Below are positions 46,736 to 59,119 of a stretch of DNA of 64,000 nucleotides, one piece after another. The translations under genes were made by a program, and so were the position numbers. Origin of the DNA: Heliopora coerulea (lineage: Eukaryota > Cnidaria > Anthozoa > Scleralcyonacea > Helioporidae); NCBI GenBank assembly GCA_030142905.1, contig JASJOG010000542.1:56911-120910 (forward strand), in the 5' to 3' direction. The notes under the pieces were generated by a model, which saw only the letters and a program-made list of their open reading frames with translations, searched no databases and was not told where the DNA came from. Each line of letters begins with the position of its first letter. The first letter of the stretch is position 1.

Positions 46736-47057
46736 GCTGTTCTTCCTGCATTTCCGTTCTCCCTGTGTTTCCTTTATGGCCGATTGCCTCGTCTTCTCGC
46801 GAAAACACGTATCAACTCACGGACGTCGATGAGGAAAATTGGCCGTGAAAGAAATTCAACCACTCCTCTATCCTGCACACGAGTCACGGTGAGCAACGAT
46901 TTGCGATCAAACAAGGGTTGTTCGCTTCAAATTCTTGTCGCCCGGTTTATGCCGACGAGTCGTCTCGTTCGCCATTAACCTGGGCAAAGTATTTGAATGG
47001 CATGTTTGCTGGTTGCGTCTATCTACAAAGCTTTTCCACGACCTCGTTCGCAACGCA

Positions 47058-47179
47058 GTCAGGATGGCCGAGCGGTCTAAGGCGCCAGATTCAAGATGAA
47101 ACACTTGTCACGCACCTGCGAGACGTATGGGCGTTCTGGTCCACGTTTGTGGGCGTGGGTTCGAATCCCACTCCTGACA
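47058..47179 (+). tRNA. tRNA-Leu(CAA), unit 8
   Basis: Intact copy. Confidence 0.97.
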
Positions 47180-47417
47180 TATATGGTGGATTGTTGTTGC
47201 TGTTTATTTTCTTCGTTTTAGTTATTACTCTACGTTCTTTCAGTGAAGCAATTCTTAAACGAAACTGAATTTCGAGTGCGTGTTGCGAGCACAAGCTGTT
47301 TCAAGGGATATTTCGCGTAGATGCGATCGTTCCAAGCATGTATTCCTCGCGTTTGGAGCTTTGACGAGAAGCAAAGAGCGCAAAATATCGATTTGAACCG
47401 CAAAAGAAAGACGCATG

Positions 47418-47491
47418 CACCCCTGATGGGATTCGAACCCACATCCTCTGAATTAGAAGTCCAGCGCGCTATTCCATTGCGCCACAGGGGC
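47418..47491 (-). tRNA. tRNA-Arg(TCT), unit 8
   Basis: Consensus copy; a private spacer substitution (acagcgag) follows at 47519-47526. Confidence 0.97.
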
Positions 47492-47955
47492 AAATCCGGA
47501 GGCCGGTCACGTTAATTACAGCGAGATATTTTCGTTCCGCGGCTTGTTAATGTTGTCGTCGAGAAGTTCCCTCATCAATCCTTCGCTACTTTCCGTACCT
47601 TACACTAATTTACCTTTTCATGTCGATGTGCACGGGAAATCGACAAGCTGCGACGTGGATAAATAATTGCTGGAAAAAGCACTAACTTCCAAGTGCAACT
47701 ATGTCTGCCACAAGCACGCAAACTTCACTCCTGCGACGGGCGTGCTACGAACCCGAATGTTTGTCTCTTTTGCCAGCATACATAAACGCTTTCTTACGAT
47801 TTGCACAATAGGCACGCCCGTTGGCCTCTCGTTTTTCTCCATTGTGCGATGAATTTTATTTTCCGATCTCTTCCAGTCATGTATCTTGCTAAAGAGTCGC
47901 TTTCGCGTTCTCTCTCCTTGCAGCACGGCCGAGGTGGAGCTCGAGCTCGAGATCG

Positions 47956-48027
47956 GGTCCCGTGGTGTAACGGTCAGCACTTTGGACTCTGAATCCAAGA
48001 ATCCGAGTTCGAATCTCGGTGAAGCCT
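47956..48027 (+). tRNA. tRNA-Gln(CTG), unit 8, acceptor-stem variant
   Basis: The 3' acceptor strand reads TGAAGCC instead of TGGGGCC (48022-48023). This creates two adjacent A-C mismatches at pairs 4-69 and 5-68 beside a G-T wobble. The stem is probably too weak, so this is a likely pseudogene. Confidence 0.85.
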
Positions 48028-48349
48028 GCTGTTCTTCCTGCATTTCCGTTCTCCCTGTGTTTCCTTTATGGCCGATTGCCTCGTCTTCTCGCGAAAACAC
48101 GTATCAACTCACGGACGTCGATGAGGAAAATTGGCCGTGAAAGAAATTCAACCACTCCTCTATCCTGCACACGAGTCACGGTGAGCAACGATTTGCGATC
48201 AAACAAGGGTTGTTCGCTTCAAATTCTTGTCGCCCGGTTTATGCCGACGAGTCGTCTCGTTCGCCATTAACCTGGGCAAAGTATTTGAATGGCATGTTTG
48301 CTGGTTGCGTCTATCTACAAAGCTTTTCCACGACCTCGTTCGCAACGCA

Positions 48350-48471
48350 GTCAGGATGGCCGAGCGGTCTAAGGCGCCAGATTCAAGATGAAACACTTGT
48401 CACGCACCTGCGAGACGTATGGGCGTTCTGGTCCACGTTTGTGGGCGTGGGTTCGAATCCCACTCCTGACA
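48350..48471 (+). tRNA. tRNA-Leu(CAA), unit 9
   Basis: Intact copy. Confidence 0.97.
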
Positions 48472-48709
48472 TATATGGTGGATTGTTGTTGCTGTTTATT
48501 TTCTTCGTTTTAGTTATTACTCTACGTTCTTTCAGTGAAGCAATTCTTAAACGAAACTGAATTTCGAGTGCGTGTTGCGAGCACAAGCTGTTTCAAGGGA
48601 TATTTCGCGTAGATGCGATCGTTCCAAGCATGTATTCCTCGCGTTTGGAGCTTTGACGAGAAGCAAAGAGCGCAAAATATCGATTTGAACCGCAAAAGAA
48701 AGACGCATG

Positions 48710-48783
48710 CACCCCTGATGGGATTCGAACCCACATCCTCTGAATTCGAAGTCCAGCGCGCTATTCCATTGCGCCACAGGGGC
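48710..48783 (-). tRNA. tRNA-Arg with anticodon TCG (changed from TCT), unit 9
   Basis: A single change (A to C at 48747 on the + strand) turns the loop CTTCTAA into CTTCGAA, so anticodon 34-36 is TCG. The tRNA would read CGA instead of AGA; both are arginine. All stems are unaffected. The change also creates a GAATTC site, unique among the units. Confidence 0.95.
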
Positions 48784-49247
48784 AAATCCGGAGGCCGGTC
48801 ACGTTAATTACTGCGAGATATTTTCGTTCCGCGGCTTGTTAATGTTGTCGTCGAGAAGTTCCCTCATCAATCCTTCGCTACTTTCCGTACCTTACACTAA
48901 TTTACCTTTTCATGTCGATGTGCACGGGAAATCGACAAGCTGCGACGTGGATAAATAATTGCTGGAAAAAGCACTAACTTCCAAGTGCAACTATGTCTGC
49001 CACAAGCACGCAAACTTCACTCCTGCGACGGGCGTGCTACGAACCCGAATGTTTGTCTCTTTTGCCAGCATACATAAACGCTTTCTTACGATTTGCACAA
49101 TAGGCACGCCCGTTGGCCTCTCGTTTTTCTCCATTGTGCGATGAATTTTATTTTCCGATCTCTTCCAGTCATGTATCTTGCTAAAGAGTCGCTTTCGCGT
49201 TCTCTCTCCTTGCAGCACGGCCGAGGTGGAGCTCGAGCTCGAGATCG

Positions 49248-49319
49248 GGTCCCGTGGTGTAACGGTCAGCACTTTGGACTCTGAATCCAAGAATCCGAGT
49301 TCGAATCTCGGTGAAGCCT
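49248..49319 (+). tRNA. tRNA-Gln(CTG), unit 9, acceptor-stem variant
   Basis: Carries the same two acceptor-stem changes as unit 8 (49314-49315); likely pseudogene. Confidence 0.85.
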
Positions 49320-49641
49320 GCTGTTCTTCCTGCATTTCCGTTCTCCCTGTGTTTCCTTTATGGCCGATTGCCTCGTCTTCTCGCGAAAACACGTATCAAC
49401 TCACGGACGTCGATGAGGAAAATTGGCCGTGAAAGAAATTCAACCACTCCTCTATCCTGCACACGAGTCACGGTGAGCAACGATTTGCGATCAAACAAGG
49501 GTTGTTCGCTTCAAATTCTTGTCGCCCGGTTTATGCCGACGAGTCGTCTCGTTCGCCATTAACCTGGGCAAAGTATTTGAATGGCATGTTTGCTGGTTGC
49601 GTCTATCTACAAAGCTTTTCCACGACCTCGTTCGCAACGCA

Positions 49642-49763
49642 GTCAGGATGGCCGAGCGGTCTAAGGCGCCAGATTCAAGATGAAACACTTGTCACGCACC
49701 TGCGAGACGTATGGGCGTTCTGGTCCACGTTTGTGGGCGTGGGTTCGAATCCCACTCCTGACA
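49642..49763 (+). tRNA. tRNA-Leu(CAA), unit 10
   Basis: Intact copy. Confidence 0.97.
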
Positions 49764-50001
49764 TATATGGTGGATTGTTGTTGCTGTTTATTTTCTTCGT
49801 TTTAGTTATTACTCTACGTTCTTTCAGTGAAGCAATTCTTAAACGAAACTGAATTTCGAGTGCGTGTTGCGAGCACAAGCTGTTTCAAGGGATATTTCGC
49901 GTAGATGCGATCGTTCCAAGCATGTATTCCTCGCGTTTGGAGCTTTGACGAGAAGCAAAGAGCGCAAAATATCGATTTGAACCGCAAAAGAAAGACGCAT
50001 G

Positions 50002-50075
50002 CACCCCTGATGGGATTCGAACCCACATCCTCTGAATTAGAAGTCCAGCGCGCTATTCCATTGCGCCACAGGGGC
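50002..50075 (-). tRNA. tRNA-Arg(TCT), unit 10
   Basis: Consensus copy; the following spacer has 'cgtttcgcgg' (C to T near 50121). Confidence 0.97.
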
Positions 50076-50539
50076 AAATCCGGAGGCCGGTCACGTTAAT
50101 TACTGCGAGATATTTTCGTTTCGCGGCTTGTTAATGTTGTCGTCGAGAAGTTCCCTCATCAATCCTTCGCTACTTTCCGTACCTTACACTAATTTACCTT
50201 TTCATGTCGATGTGCACGGGAAATCGACAAGCTGCGACGTGGATAAATAATTGCTGGAAAAAGCACTAACTTCCAAGTGCAACTATGTCTGCCACAAGCA
50301 CGCAAACTTCACTCCTGCGACGGGCGTGCTACGAACCCGAATGTTTGTCTCTTTTGCCAGCATACATAAACGCTTTCTTACGATTTGCACAATAGGCACG
50401 CCCGTTGGCCTCTCGTTTTTCTCCATTGTGCGATGAATTTTATTTTCCGATCTCTTCCAGTCATGTATCTTGCTAAAGAGTCGCTTTCGCGTTCTCTCTC
50501 CTTGCAGCACGGCCGAGGTGGAGCTCGAGCTCGAGATCG

Positions 50540-50611
50540 GGTCCCGTGGTGTAACGGTCAGCACTTTGGACTCTGAATCCAAGAATCCGAGTTCGAATCT
50601 CGGTGGGGCCT
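50540..50611 (+). tRNA. tRNA-Gln(CTG), unit 10
   Basis: Consensus copy. Confidence 0.97.
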
Positions 50612-50933
50612 GCTGTTCTTCCTGCATTTCCGTTCTCCCTGTGTTTCCTTTATGGCCGATTGCCTCGTCTTCTCGCGAAAACACGTATCAACTCACGGAC
50701 GTCGATGAGGAAAATTGGCCGTGAAAGAAATTCAACCACTCCTCTATCCTGCACACGAGTCACGGTGAGCAACGATTTGCGATCAAACAAGGGTTGTTCG
50801 CTTCAAATTCTTGTCGCCCGGTTTATGCCGACGAGTCGTCTCGTTCGCCATTAACCTGGGCAAAGTATTTGAATGGCATGTTTGCTGGTTGCGTCTATCT
50901 ACAAAGCTTTTCCACGACCTCGTTCGCAACGCA

Positions 50934-51055
50934 GTCAGGATGGCCGAGCGGTCTAAGGCGCCAGATTCAAGATGAAACACTTGTCACGCACCTGCGAGAC
51001 GTATGGGCGTTCTGGTCCACGTTTGTGGGCGTGGGTTCGAATCCCACTCCTGACA
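50934..51055 (+). tRNA. tRNA-Leu(CAA), unit 11
   Basis: Intact copy. Confidence 0.97.
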
Positions 51056-51293
51056 TATATGGTGGATTGTTGTTGCTGTTTATTTTCTTCGTTTTAGTTA
51101 TTACTCTACGTTCTTTCAGTGAAGCAATTCTTAAACGAAACTGAATTTCGAGTGCGTGTTGCGAGCACAAGCTGTTTCAAGGGATATTTCGCGTAGATGC
51201 GATCGTTCCAAGCATGTATTCCTCGCGTTTGGAGCTTTGACGAGAAGCAAAGAGCGCAAAATATCGATTTGAACCGCAAAAGAAAGACGCATG

Positions 51294-51367
51294 CACCCCT
51301 GATGGGATTCGAACCCACATCCTCTGAATTAGAAGTCCAGCGCGCTATTCCATTGCGCCACAGGGGC
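51294..51367 (-). tRNA. tRNA-Arg(TCT), unit 11
   Basis: Consensus copy. Confidence 0.97.
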
Positions 51368-51831
51368 AAATCCGGAGGCCGGTCACGTTAATTACTGCGA
51401 GATATTTTCGTTCCGCGGCTTGTTAATGTTGTCGTCGAGAAGTTCCCTCATCAATCCTTCGCTACTTTCCGTACCTTACACTAATTTACCTTTTCATGTC
51501 GATGTGCACGGGAAATCGACAAGCTGCGACGTGGATAAATAATTGCTGGAAAAAGCACTAACTTCCAAGTGCAACTATGTCTGCCACAAGCACGCAAACT
51601 TCACTCCTGCGACGGGCGTGCTACGAACCCGAATGTTTGTCTCTTTTGCCAGCATACATAAACGCTTTCTTACGATTTGCACAATAGGCACGCCCGTTGG
51701 CCTCTCGTTTTTCTCCATTGTGCGATGAATTTTATTTTCCGATCTCTTCCAGTCATGTATCTTGCTAAAGAGTCGCTTTCGCGTTCTCTCTCCTTGCAGC
51801 ACGGCCGAGGTGGAGCTCGAGCTCGAGATCG

Positions 51832-51903
51832 GGTCCCGTGGTGTAACGGTCAGCACTTTGGACTCTGAATCCAAGAATCCGAGTTCGAATCTCGGTGGGG
51901 CCT
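51832..51903 (+). tRNA. tRNA-Gln(CTG), unit 11
   Basis: Consensus copy. Confidence 0.97.
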
Positions 51904-52225
51904 GCTGTTCTTCCTGCATTTCCGTTCTCCCTGTGTTTCCTTTATGGCCGATTGCCTCGTCTTCTCGCGAAAACACGTATCAACTCACGGACGTCGATGA
52001 GGAAAATTGGCCGTGAAAGAAATTCAACCACTCCTCTATCCTGCACACGAGTCACGGTGAGCAACGATTTGCGATCAAACAAGGGTTGTTCGCTTCAAAT
52101 TCTTGTCGCCCGGTTTATGCCGACGAGTCGTCTCGTTCGCCATTAACCTGGGCAAAGTATTTGAATGGCATGTTTGCTGGTTGCGTCTATCTACAAAGCT
52201 TTTCCACGACCTCGTTCGCAACGCA

Positions 52226-52347
52226 GTCAGGATGGCCGAGCGGTCTAAGGCGCCAGATTCAAGATGAAACACTTGTCACGCACCTGCGAGACGTATGGGC
52301 GTTCTGGTCCACGTTTGTGGGCGTGGGTTCGAATCCCACTCCTGACA
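52226..52347 (+). tRNA. tRNA-Leu(CAA), unit 12
   Basis: Intact copy. Confidence 0.97.
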
Positions 52348-52585
52348 TATATGGTGGATTGTTGTTGCTGTTTATTTTCTTCGTTTTAGTTATTACTCTA
52401 CGTTCTTTCAGTGAAGCAATTCTTAAACGAAACTGAATTTCGAGTGCGTGTTGCGAGCACAAGCTGTTTCAAGGGATATTTCGCGTAGATGCGATCGTTC
52501 CAAGCATGTATTCCTCGCGTTTGGAGCTTTGACGAGAAGCAAAGAGCGCAAAATATCGATTTGAACCGCAAAAGAAAGACGCATG

Positions 52586-52659
52586 CACCCCTGATGGGAT
52601 TCGAACCCACATCCTCTGAATTAGAAGTCCAGCGCGCTATTCCATTGCGCCACAGGGGC
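52586..52659 (-). tRNA. tRNA-Arg(TCT), unit 12
   Basis: Consensus copy. Confidence 0.97.
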
Positions 52660-53123
52660 AAATCCGGAGGCCGGTCACGTTAATTACTGCGAGATATTTT
52701 CGTTCCGCGGCTTGTTAATGTTGTCGTCGAGAAGTTCCCTCATCAATCCTTCGCTACTTTCCGTACCTTACACTAATTTACCTTTTCATGTCGATGTGCA
52801 CGGGAAATCGACAAGCTGCGACGTGGATAAATAATTGCTGGAAAAAGCACTAACTTCCAAGTGCAACTATGTCTGCCACAAGCACGCAAACTTCACTCCT
52901 GCGACGGGCGTGCTACGAACCCGAATGTTTGTCTCTTTTGCCAGCATACATAAACGCTTTCTTACGATTTGCACAATAGGCACGCCCGTTGGCCTCTCGT
53001 TTTTCTCCATTGTGCGATGAATTTTATTTTCCGATCTCTTCCAGTCATGTATCTTGCTAAAGAGTCGCTTTCGCGTTCTCTCTCCTTGCAGCACGGCCGA
53101 GGTGGAGCTCGAGCTCGAGATCG

Positions 53124-53195
53124 GGTCCCGTGGTGTAACGGTCAGCACTTTGGACTCTGAATCCAAGAATCCGAGTTCGAATCTCGGTGGGGCCT
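53124..53195 (+). tRNA. tRNA-Gln(CTG), unit 12
   Basis: Consensus copy. Confidence 0.97.
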
Positions 53196-53517
53196 GCTGT
53201 TCTTCCTGCATTTCCGTTCTCCCTGTGTTTCCTTTATGGCCGATTGCCTCGTCTTCTCGCGAAAACACGTATCAACTCACGGACGTCGATGAGGAAAATT
53301 GGCCGTGAAAGAAATTCAACCACTCCTCTATCCTGCACACGAGTCACGGTGAGCAACGATTTGCGATCAAACAAGGGTTGTTCGCTTCAAATTCTTGTCG
53401 CCCGGTTTATGCCGACGAGTCGTCTCGTTCGCCATTAACCTGGGCAAAGTATTTGAATGGCATGTTTGCTGGTTGCGTCTATCTACAAAGCTTTTCCACG
53501 ACCTCGTTCGCAACGCA

Positions 53518-53639
53518 GTCAGGATGGCCGAGCGGTCTAAGGCGCCAGATTCAAGATGAAACACTTGTCACGCACCTGCGAGACGTATGGGCGTTCTGGT
53601 CCACGTTTGTGGGCGTGGGTTCGAATCCCACTCCTGACA
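53518..53639 (+). tRNA. tRNA-Leu(CAA), unit 13
   Basis: Intact copy. Confidence 0.97.
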
Positions 53640-53877
53640 TATATGGTGGATTGTTGTTGCTGTTTATTTTCTTCGTTTTAGTTATTACTCTACGTTCTTT
53701 CAGTGAAGCAATTCTTAAACGAAACTGAATTTCGAGTGCGTGTTGCGAGCACAAGCTGTTTCAAGGGATATTTCGCGTAGATGCGATCGTTCCAAGCATG
53801 TATTCCTCGCGTTTGGAGCTTTGACGAGAAGCAAAGAGCGCAAAATATCGATTTGAACCGCAAAAGAAAGACGCATG

Positions 53878-53951
53878 CACCCCTGATGGGATTCGAACCC
53901 ACATCCTCTGAATTAGAAGTCCAGCGCGCTATTCCATTGCGCCACAGGGGC
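53878..53951 (-). tRNA. tRNA-Arg(TCT), unit 13
   Basis: Consensus copy. Confidence 0.97.
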
Positions 53952-54415
53952 AAATCCGGAGGCCGGTCACGTTAATTACTGCGAGATATTTTCGTTCCGC
54001 GGCTTGTTAATGTTGTCGTCGAGAAGTTCCCTCATCAATCCTTCGCTACTTTCCGTACCTTACACTAATTTACCTTTTCATGTCGATGTGCACGGGAAAT
54101 CGACAAGCTGCGACGTGGATAAATAATTGCTGGAAAAAGCACTAACTTCCAAGTGCAACTATGTCTGCCACAAGCACGCAAACTTCACTCCTGCGACGGG
54201 CGTGCTACGAACCCGAATGTTTGTCTCTTTTGCCAGCATACATAAACGCTTTCTTACGATTTGCACAATAGGCACGCCCGTTGGCCTCTCGTTTTTCTCC
54301 ATTGTGCGATGAATTTTATTTTCCGATCTCTTCCAGTCATGTATCTTGCTAAAGAGTCGCTTTCGCGTTCTCTCTCCTTGCAGCACGGCCGAGGTGGAGC
54401 TCGAGCTCGAGATCG

Positions 54416-54487
54416 GGTCCCGTGGTGTAACGGTCAGCACTTTGGACTCTGAATCCAAGAATCCGAGTTCGAATCTCGGTGGGGCCT
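54416..54487 (+). tRNA. tRNA-Gln(CTG), unit 13
   Basis: Consensus copy. Confidence 0.97.
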
Positions 54488-54809
54488 GCTGTTCTTCCTG
54501 CATTTCCGTTCTCCCTGTGTTTCCTTTATGGCCGATTGCCTCGTCTTCTCGCGAAAACACGTATCAACTCACGGACGTCGATGAGGAAAATTGGCCGTGA
54601 AAGAAATTCAACCACTCCTCTATCCTGCACACGAGTCACGGTGAGCAACGATTTGCGATCAAACAAGGGTTGTTCGCTTCAAATTCTTGTCGCCCGGTTT
54701 ATGCCGACGAGTCGTCTCGTTCGCCATTAACCTGGGCAAAGTATTTGAATGGCATGTTTGCTGGTTGCGTCTATCTACAAAGCTTTTCCACGACCTCGTT
54801 CGCAACGCA

Positions 54810-54931
54810 GTCAGGATGGCCGAGCGGTCTAAGGCGCCAGATTCAAGATGAAACACTTGTCACGCACCTGCGAGACGTATGGGCGTTCTGGTCCACGTTT
54901 GTGGGCGTGGGTTCGAATCCCACTCCTGACA
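54810..54931 (+). tRNA. tRNA-Leu(CAA), unit 14
   Basis: Intact copy; the second downstream T run is interrupted here ('cgtttcag' at 54967-54974), but the first T4 is kept. Confidence 0.97.
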
Positions 54932-55169
54932 TATATGGTGGATTGTTGTTGCTGTTTATTTTCTTCGTTTCAGTTATTACTCTACGTTCTTTCAGTGAAG
55001 CAATTCTTAAACGAAACTGAATTTCGAGTGCGTGTTGCGAGCACAAGCTGTTTCAAGGGATATTTCGCGTAGATGCGATCGTTCCAAGCATGTATTCCTC
55101 GCGTTTGGAGCTTTGACGAGAAGCAAAGAGCGCAAAATATCGATTTGAACCGCAAAAGAAAGACGCATG

Positions 55170-55243
55170 CACCCCTGATGGGATTCGAACCCACATCCTC
55201 TGAATTAGAAGTCCAGCGCGCTATTCCATTGCGCCACAGGGGC
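55170..55243 (-). tRNA. tRNA-Arg(TCT), unit 14
   Basis: Consensus copy. Confidence 0.97.
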
Positions 55244-55707
55244 AAATCCGGAGGCCGGTCACGTTAATTACTGCGAGATATTTTCGTTCCGCGGCTTGTT
55301 AATGTTGTCGTCGAGAAGTTCCCTCATCAATCCTTCGCTACTTTCCGTACCTTACACTAATTTACCTTTTCATGTCGATGTGCACGGGAAATCGACAAGC
55401 TGCGACGTGGATAAATAATTGCTGGAAAAAGCACTAACTTCCAAGTGCAACTATGTCTGCCACAAGCACGCAAACTTCACTCCTGCGACGGGCGTGCTAC
55501 GAACCCGAATGTTTGTCTCTTTTGCCAGCATACATAAACGCTTTCTTACGATTTGCACAATAGGCACGCCCGTTGGCCTCTCGTTTTTCTCCATTGTGCG
55601 ATGAATTTTATTTTCCGATCTCTTCCAGTCATGTATCTTGCTAAAGAGTCGCTTTCGCGTTCTCTCTCCTTGCAGCACGGCCGAGGTGGAGCTCGAGCTC
55701 GAGATCG

Positions 55708-55779
55708 GGTCCCGTGGTGTAACGGTCAGCACTTTGGACTCTGAATCCAAGAATCCGAGTTCGAATCTCGGTGGGGCCT
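55708..55779 (+). tRNA. tRNA-Gln(CTG), unit 14
   Basis: Consensus copy. Confidence 0.97.
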
Positions 55780-56101
55780 GCTGTTCTTCCTGCATTTCCG
55801 TTCTCCCTGTGTTTCCTTTATGGCCGATTGCCTCGTCTTCTCGCGAAAACACGTATCAACTCACGGACGTCGATGAGGAAAATTGGCCGTGAAAGAAATT
55901 CAACCACTCCTCTATCCTGCACACGAGTCACGGTGAGCAACGATTTGCGATCAAACAAGGGTTGTTCGCTTCAAATTCTTGTCGCCCGGTTTATGCCGAC
56001 GAGTCGTCTCGTTCGCCATTAACCTGGGCAAAGTATTTGAATGGCATGTTTGCTGGTTGCGTCTATCTACAAAGCTTTTCCACGACCTCGTTCGCAACGC
56101 A

Positions 56102-56223
56102 GTCAGGATGGCCGAGCGGTCTAAGGCGCCAGATTCAAGATGAAACACTTGTCACGCACCTGCGAGACGTATGGGCGTTCTGGTCCACGTTTGTGGGCGT
56201 GGGTTCGAATCCCACTCCTGACA
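56102..56223 (+). tRNA. tRNA-Leu(CAA), unit 15
   Basis: Intact copy. Confidence 0.97.
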
Positions 56224-56461
56224 TATATGGTGGATTGTTGTTGCTGTTTATTTTCTTCGTTTTAGTTATTACTCTACGTTCTTTCAGTGAAGCAATTCTT
56301 AAACGAAACTGAATTTCGAGTGCGTGTTGCGAGCACAAGCTGTTTCAAGGGATATTTCGCGTAGATGCGATCGTTCCAAGCATGTATTCCTCGCGTTTGG
56401 AGCTTTGACGAGAAGCAAAGAGCGCAAAATATCGATTTGAACCGCAAAAGAAAGACGCATG

Positions 56462-56535
56462 CACCCCTGATGGGATTCGAACCCACATCCTCTGAATTAG
56501 AAGTCCAGCGCGCTATTCCATTGCGCCACAGGGGC
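56462..56535 (-). tRNA. tRNA-Arg(TCT), unit 15
   Basis: Consensus copy. Confidence 0.97.
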
Positions 56536-56999
56536 AAATCCGGAGGCCGGTCACGTTAATTACTGCGAGATATTTTCGTTCCGCGGCTTGTTAATGTTGT
56601 CGTCGAGAAGTTCCCTCATCAATCCTTCGCTACTTTCCGTACCTTACACTAATTTACCTTTTCATGTCGATGTGCACGGGAAATCGACAAGCTGCGACGT
56701 GGATAAATAATTGCTGGAAAAAGCACTAACTTCCAAGTGCAACTATGTCTGCCACAAGCACGCAAACTTCACTCCTGCGACGGGCGTGCTACGAACCCGA
56801 ATGTTTGTCTCTTTTGCCAGCATACATAAACGCTTTCTTACGATTTGCACAATAGGCACGCCCGTTGGCCTCTCGTTTTTCTCCATTGTGCGATGAATTT
56901 TATTTTCCGATCTCTTCCAGTCATGTATCTTGCTAAAGAGTCGCTTTCGCGTTCTCTCTCCTTGCAGCACGGCCGAGGTGGAGCTCGAGCTCGAGATCG

Positions 57000-57071
57000 G
57001 GTCCCGTGGTGTAACGGTCAGCACTTTGGACTCTGAATCCAAGAATCCGAGTTCGAATCTCGGTGGGGCCT
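57000..57071 (+). tRNA. tRNA-Gln(CTG), unit 15
   Basis: Consensus copy. Confidence 0.97.
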
Positions 57072-57393
57072 GCTGTTCTTCCTGCATTTCCGTTCTCCCT
57101 GTGTTTCCTTTATGGCCGATTGCCTCGTCTTCTCGCGAAAACACGTATCAACTCACGGACGTCGATGAGGAAAATTGGCCGTGAAAGAAATTCAACCACT
57201 CCTCTATCCTGCACACGAGTCACGGTGAGCAACGATTTGCGATCAAACAAGGGTTGTTCGCTTCAAATTCTTGTCGCCCGGTTTATGCCGACGAGTCGTC
57301 TCGTTCGCCATTAACCTGGGCAAAGTATTTGAATGGCATGTTTGCTGGTTGCGTCTATCTACAAAGCTTTTCCACGACCTCGTTCGCAACGCA

Positions 57394-57515
57394 GTCAGGA
57401 TGGCCGAGCGGTCTAAGGCGCCAGATTCAAGATGAAACACTTGTCACGCACCTGCGAGACGTATGGGCGTTCTGGTCCACGTTTGTGGGCGTGGGTTCGA
57501 ATCCCACTCCTGACA
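57394..57515 (+). tRNA. tRNA-Leu(CAA), unit 16
   Basis: Intact copy. Confidence 0.97.
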
Positions 57516-57753
57516 TATATGGTGGATTGTTGTTGCTGTTTATTTTCTTCGTTTTAGTTATTACTCTACGTTCTTTCAGTGAAGCAATTCTTAAACGAAA
57601 CTGAATTTCGAGTGCGTGTTGCGAGCACAAGCTGTTTCAAGGGATATTTCGCGTAGATGCGATCGTTCCAAGCATGTATTCCTCGCGTTTGGAGCTTTGA
57701 CGAGAAGCAAAGAGCGCAAAATATCGATTTGAACCGCAAAAGAAAGACGCATG

Positions 57754-57827
57754 CACCCCTGATGGGATTCGAACCCACATCCTCTGAATTAGAAGTCCAG
57801 CGCGCTATTCCATTGCGCCACAGGGGC
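57754..57827 (-). tRNA. tRNA-Arg(TCT), unit 16
   Basis: Consensus copy; following spacer has the 'cgtttcgcgg' variant, as in units 10, 17 and 18. Confidence 0.97.
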
Positions 57828-58291
57828 AAATCCGGAGGCCGGTCACGTTAATTACTGCGAGATATTTTCGTTTCGCGGCTTGTTAATGTTGTCGTCGAGA
57901 AGTTCCCTCATCAATCCTTCGCTACTTTCCGTACCTTACACTAATTTACCTTTTCATGTCGATGTGCACGGGAAATCGACAAGCTGCGACGTGGATAAAT
58001 AATTGCTGGAAAAAGCACTAACTTCCAAGTGCAACTATGTCTGCCACAAGCACGCAAACTTCACTCCTGCGACGGGCGTGCTACGAACCCGAATGTTTGT
58101 CTCTTTTGCCAGCATACATAAACGCTTTCTTACGATTTGCACAATAGGCACGCCCGTTGGCCTCTCGTTTTTCTCCATTGTGCGATGAATTTTATTTTCC
58201 GATCTCTTCCAGTCATGTATCTTGCTAAAGAGTCGCTTTCGCGTTCTCTCTCCTTGCAGCACGGCCGAGGTGGAGCTCGAGCTCGAGATCG

Positions 58292-58363
58292 GGTCCCGTG
58301 GTGTAACGGTCAGCACTTTGGACTCTGAATCCAAGAATCCGAGTTCGAATCTCGGTGGGGCCT
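58292..58363 (+). tRNA. tRNA-Gln(CTG), unit 16
   Basis: Consensus copy. Confidence 0.97.
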
Positions 58364-58685
58364 GCTGTTCTTCCTGCATTTCCGTTCTCCCTGTGTTTCC
58401 TTTATGGCCGATTGCCTCGTCTTCTCGCGAAAACACGTATCAACTCACGGACGTCGATGAGGAAAATTGGCCGTGAAAGAAATTCAACCACTCCTCTATC
58501 CTGCACACGAGTCACGGTGAGCAACGATTTGCGATCAAACAAGGGTTGTTCGCTTCAAATTCTTGTCGCCCGGTTTATGCCGACGAGTCGTCTCGTTCGC
58601 CATTAACCTGGGCAAAGTATTTGAATGGCATGTTTGCTGGTTGCGTCTATCTACAAAGCTTTTCCACGACCTCGTTCGCAACGCA

Positions 58686-58807
58686 GTCAGGATGGCCGAG
58701 CGGTCTAAGGCGCCAGATTCAAGATGAAACACTTGTCACGCACCTGCGAGACGTATGGGCGTTCTGGTCCACGTTTGTGGGCGTGGGTTCGAATCCCACT
58801 CCTGACA
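58686..58807 (+). tRNA. tRNA-Leu(CAA), unit 17
   Basis: Intact copy; its downstream spacer has 'gtgtgtg' like units 1, 2, 4, 5 and 20. Confidence 0.97.
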
Positions 58808-59045
58808 TATATGGTGGATTGTTGTTGCTGTTTATTTTCTTCGTTTTAGTTATTACTCTACGTTCTTTCAGTGAAGCAATTCTTAAACGAAACTGAATTT
58901 CGAGTGTGTGTTGCGAGCACAAGCTGTTTCAAGGGATATTTCGCGTAGATGCGATCGTTCCAAGCATGTATTCCTCGCGTTTGGAGCTTTGACGAGAAGC
59001 AAAGAGCGCAAAATATCGATTTGAACCGCAAAAGAAAGACGCATG

Positions 59046-59119
59046 CACCCCTGATGGGATTCGAACCCACATCCTCTGAATTAGAAGTCCAGCGCGCTAT
59101 TCCATTGCGCCACAGGGGC
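59046..59119 (-). tRNA. tRNA-Arg(TCT), unit 17
   Basis: Consensus copy. Confidence 0.97.
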
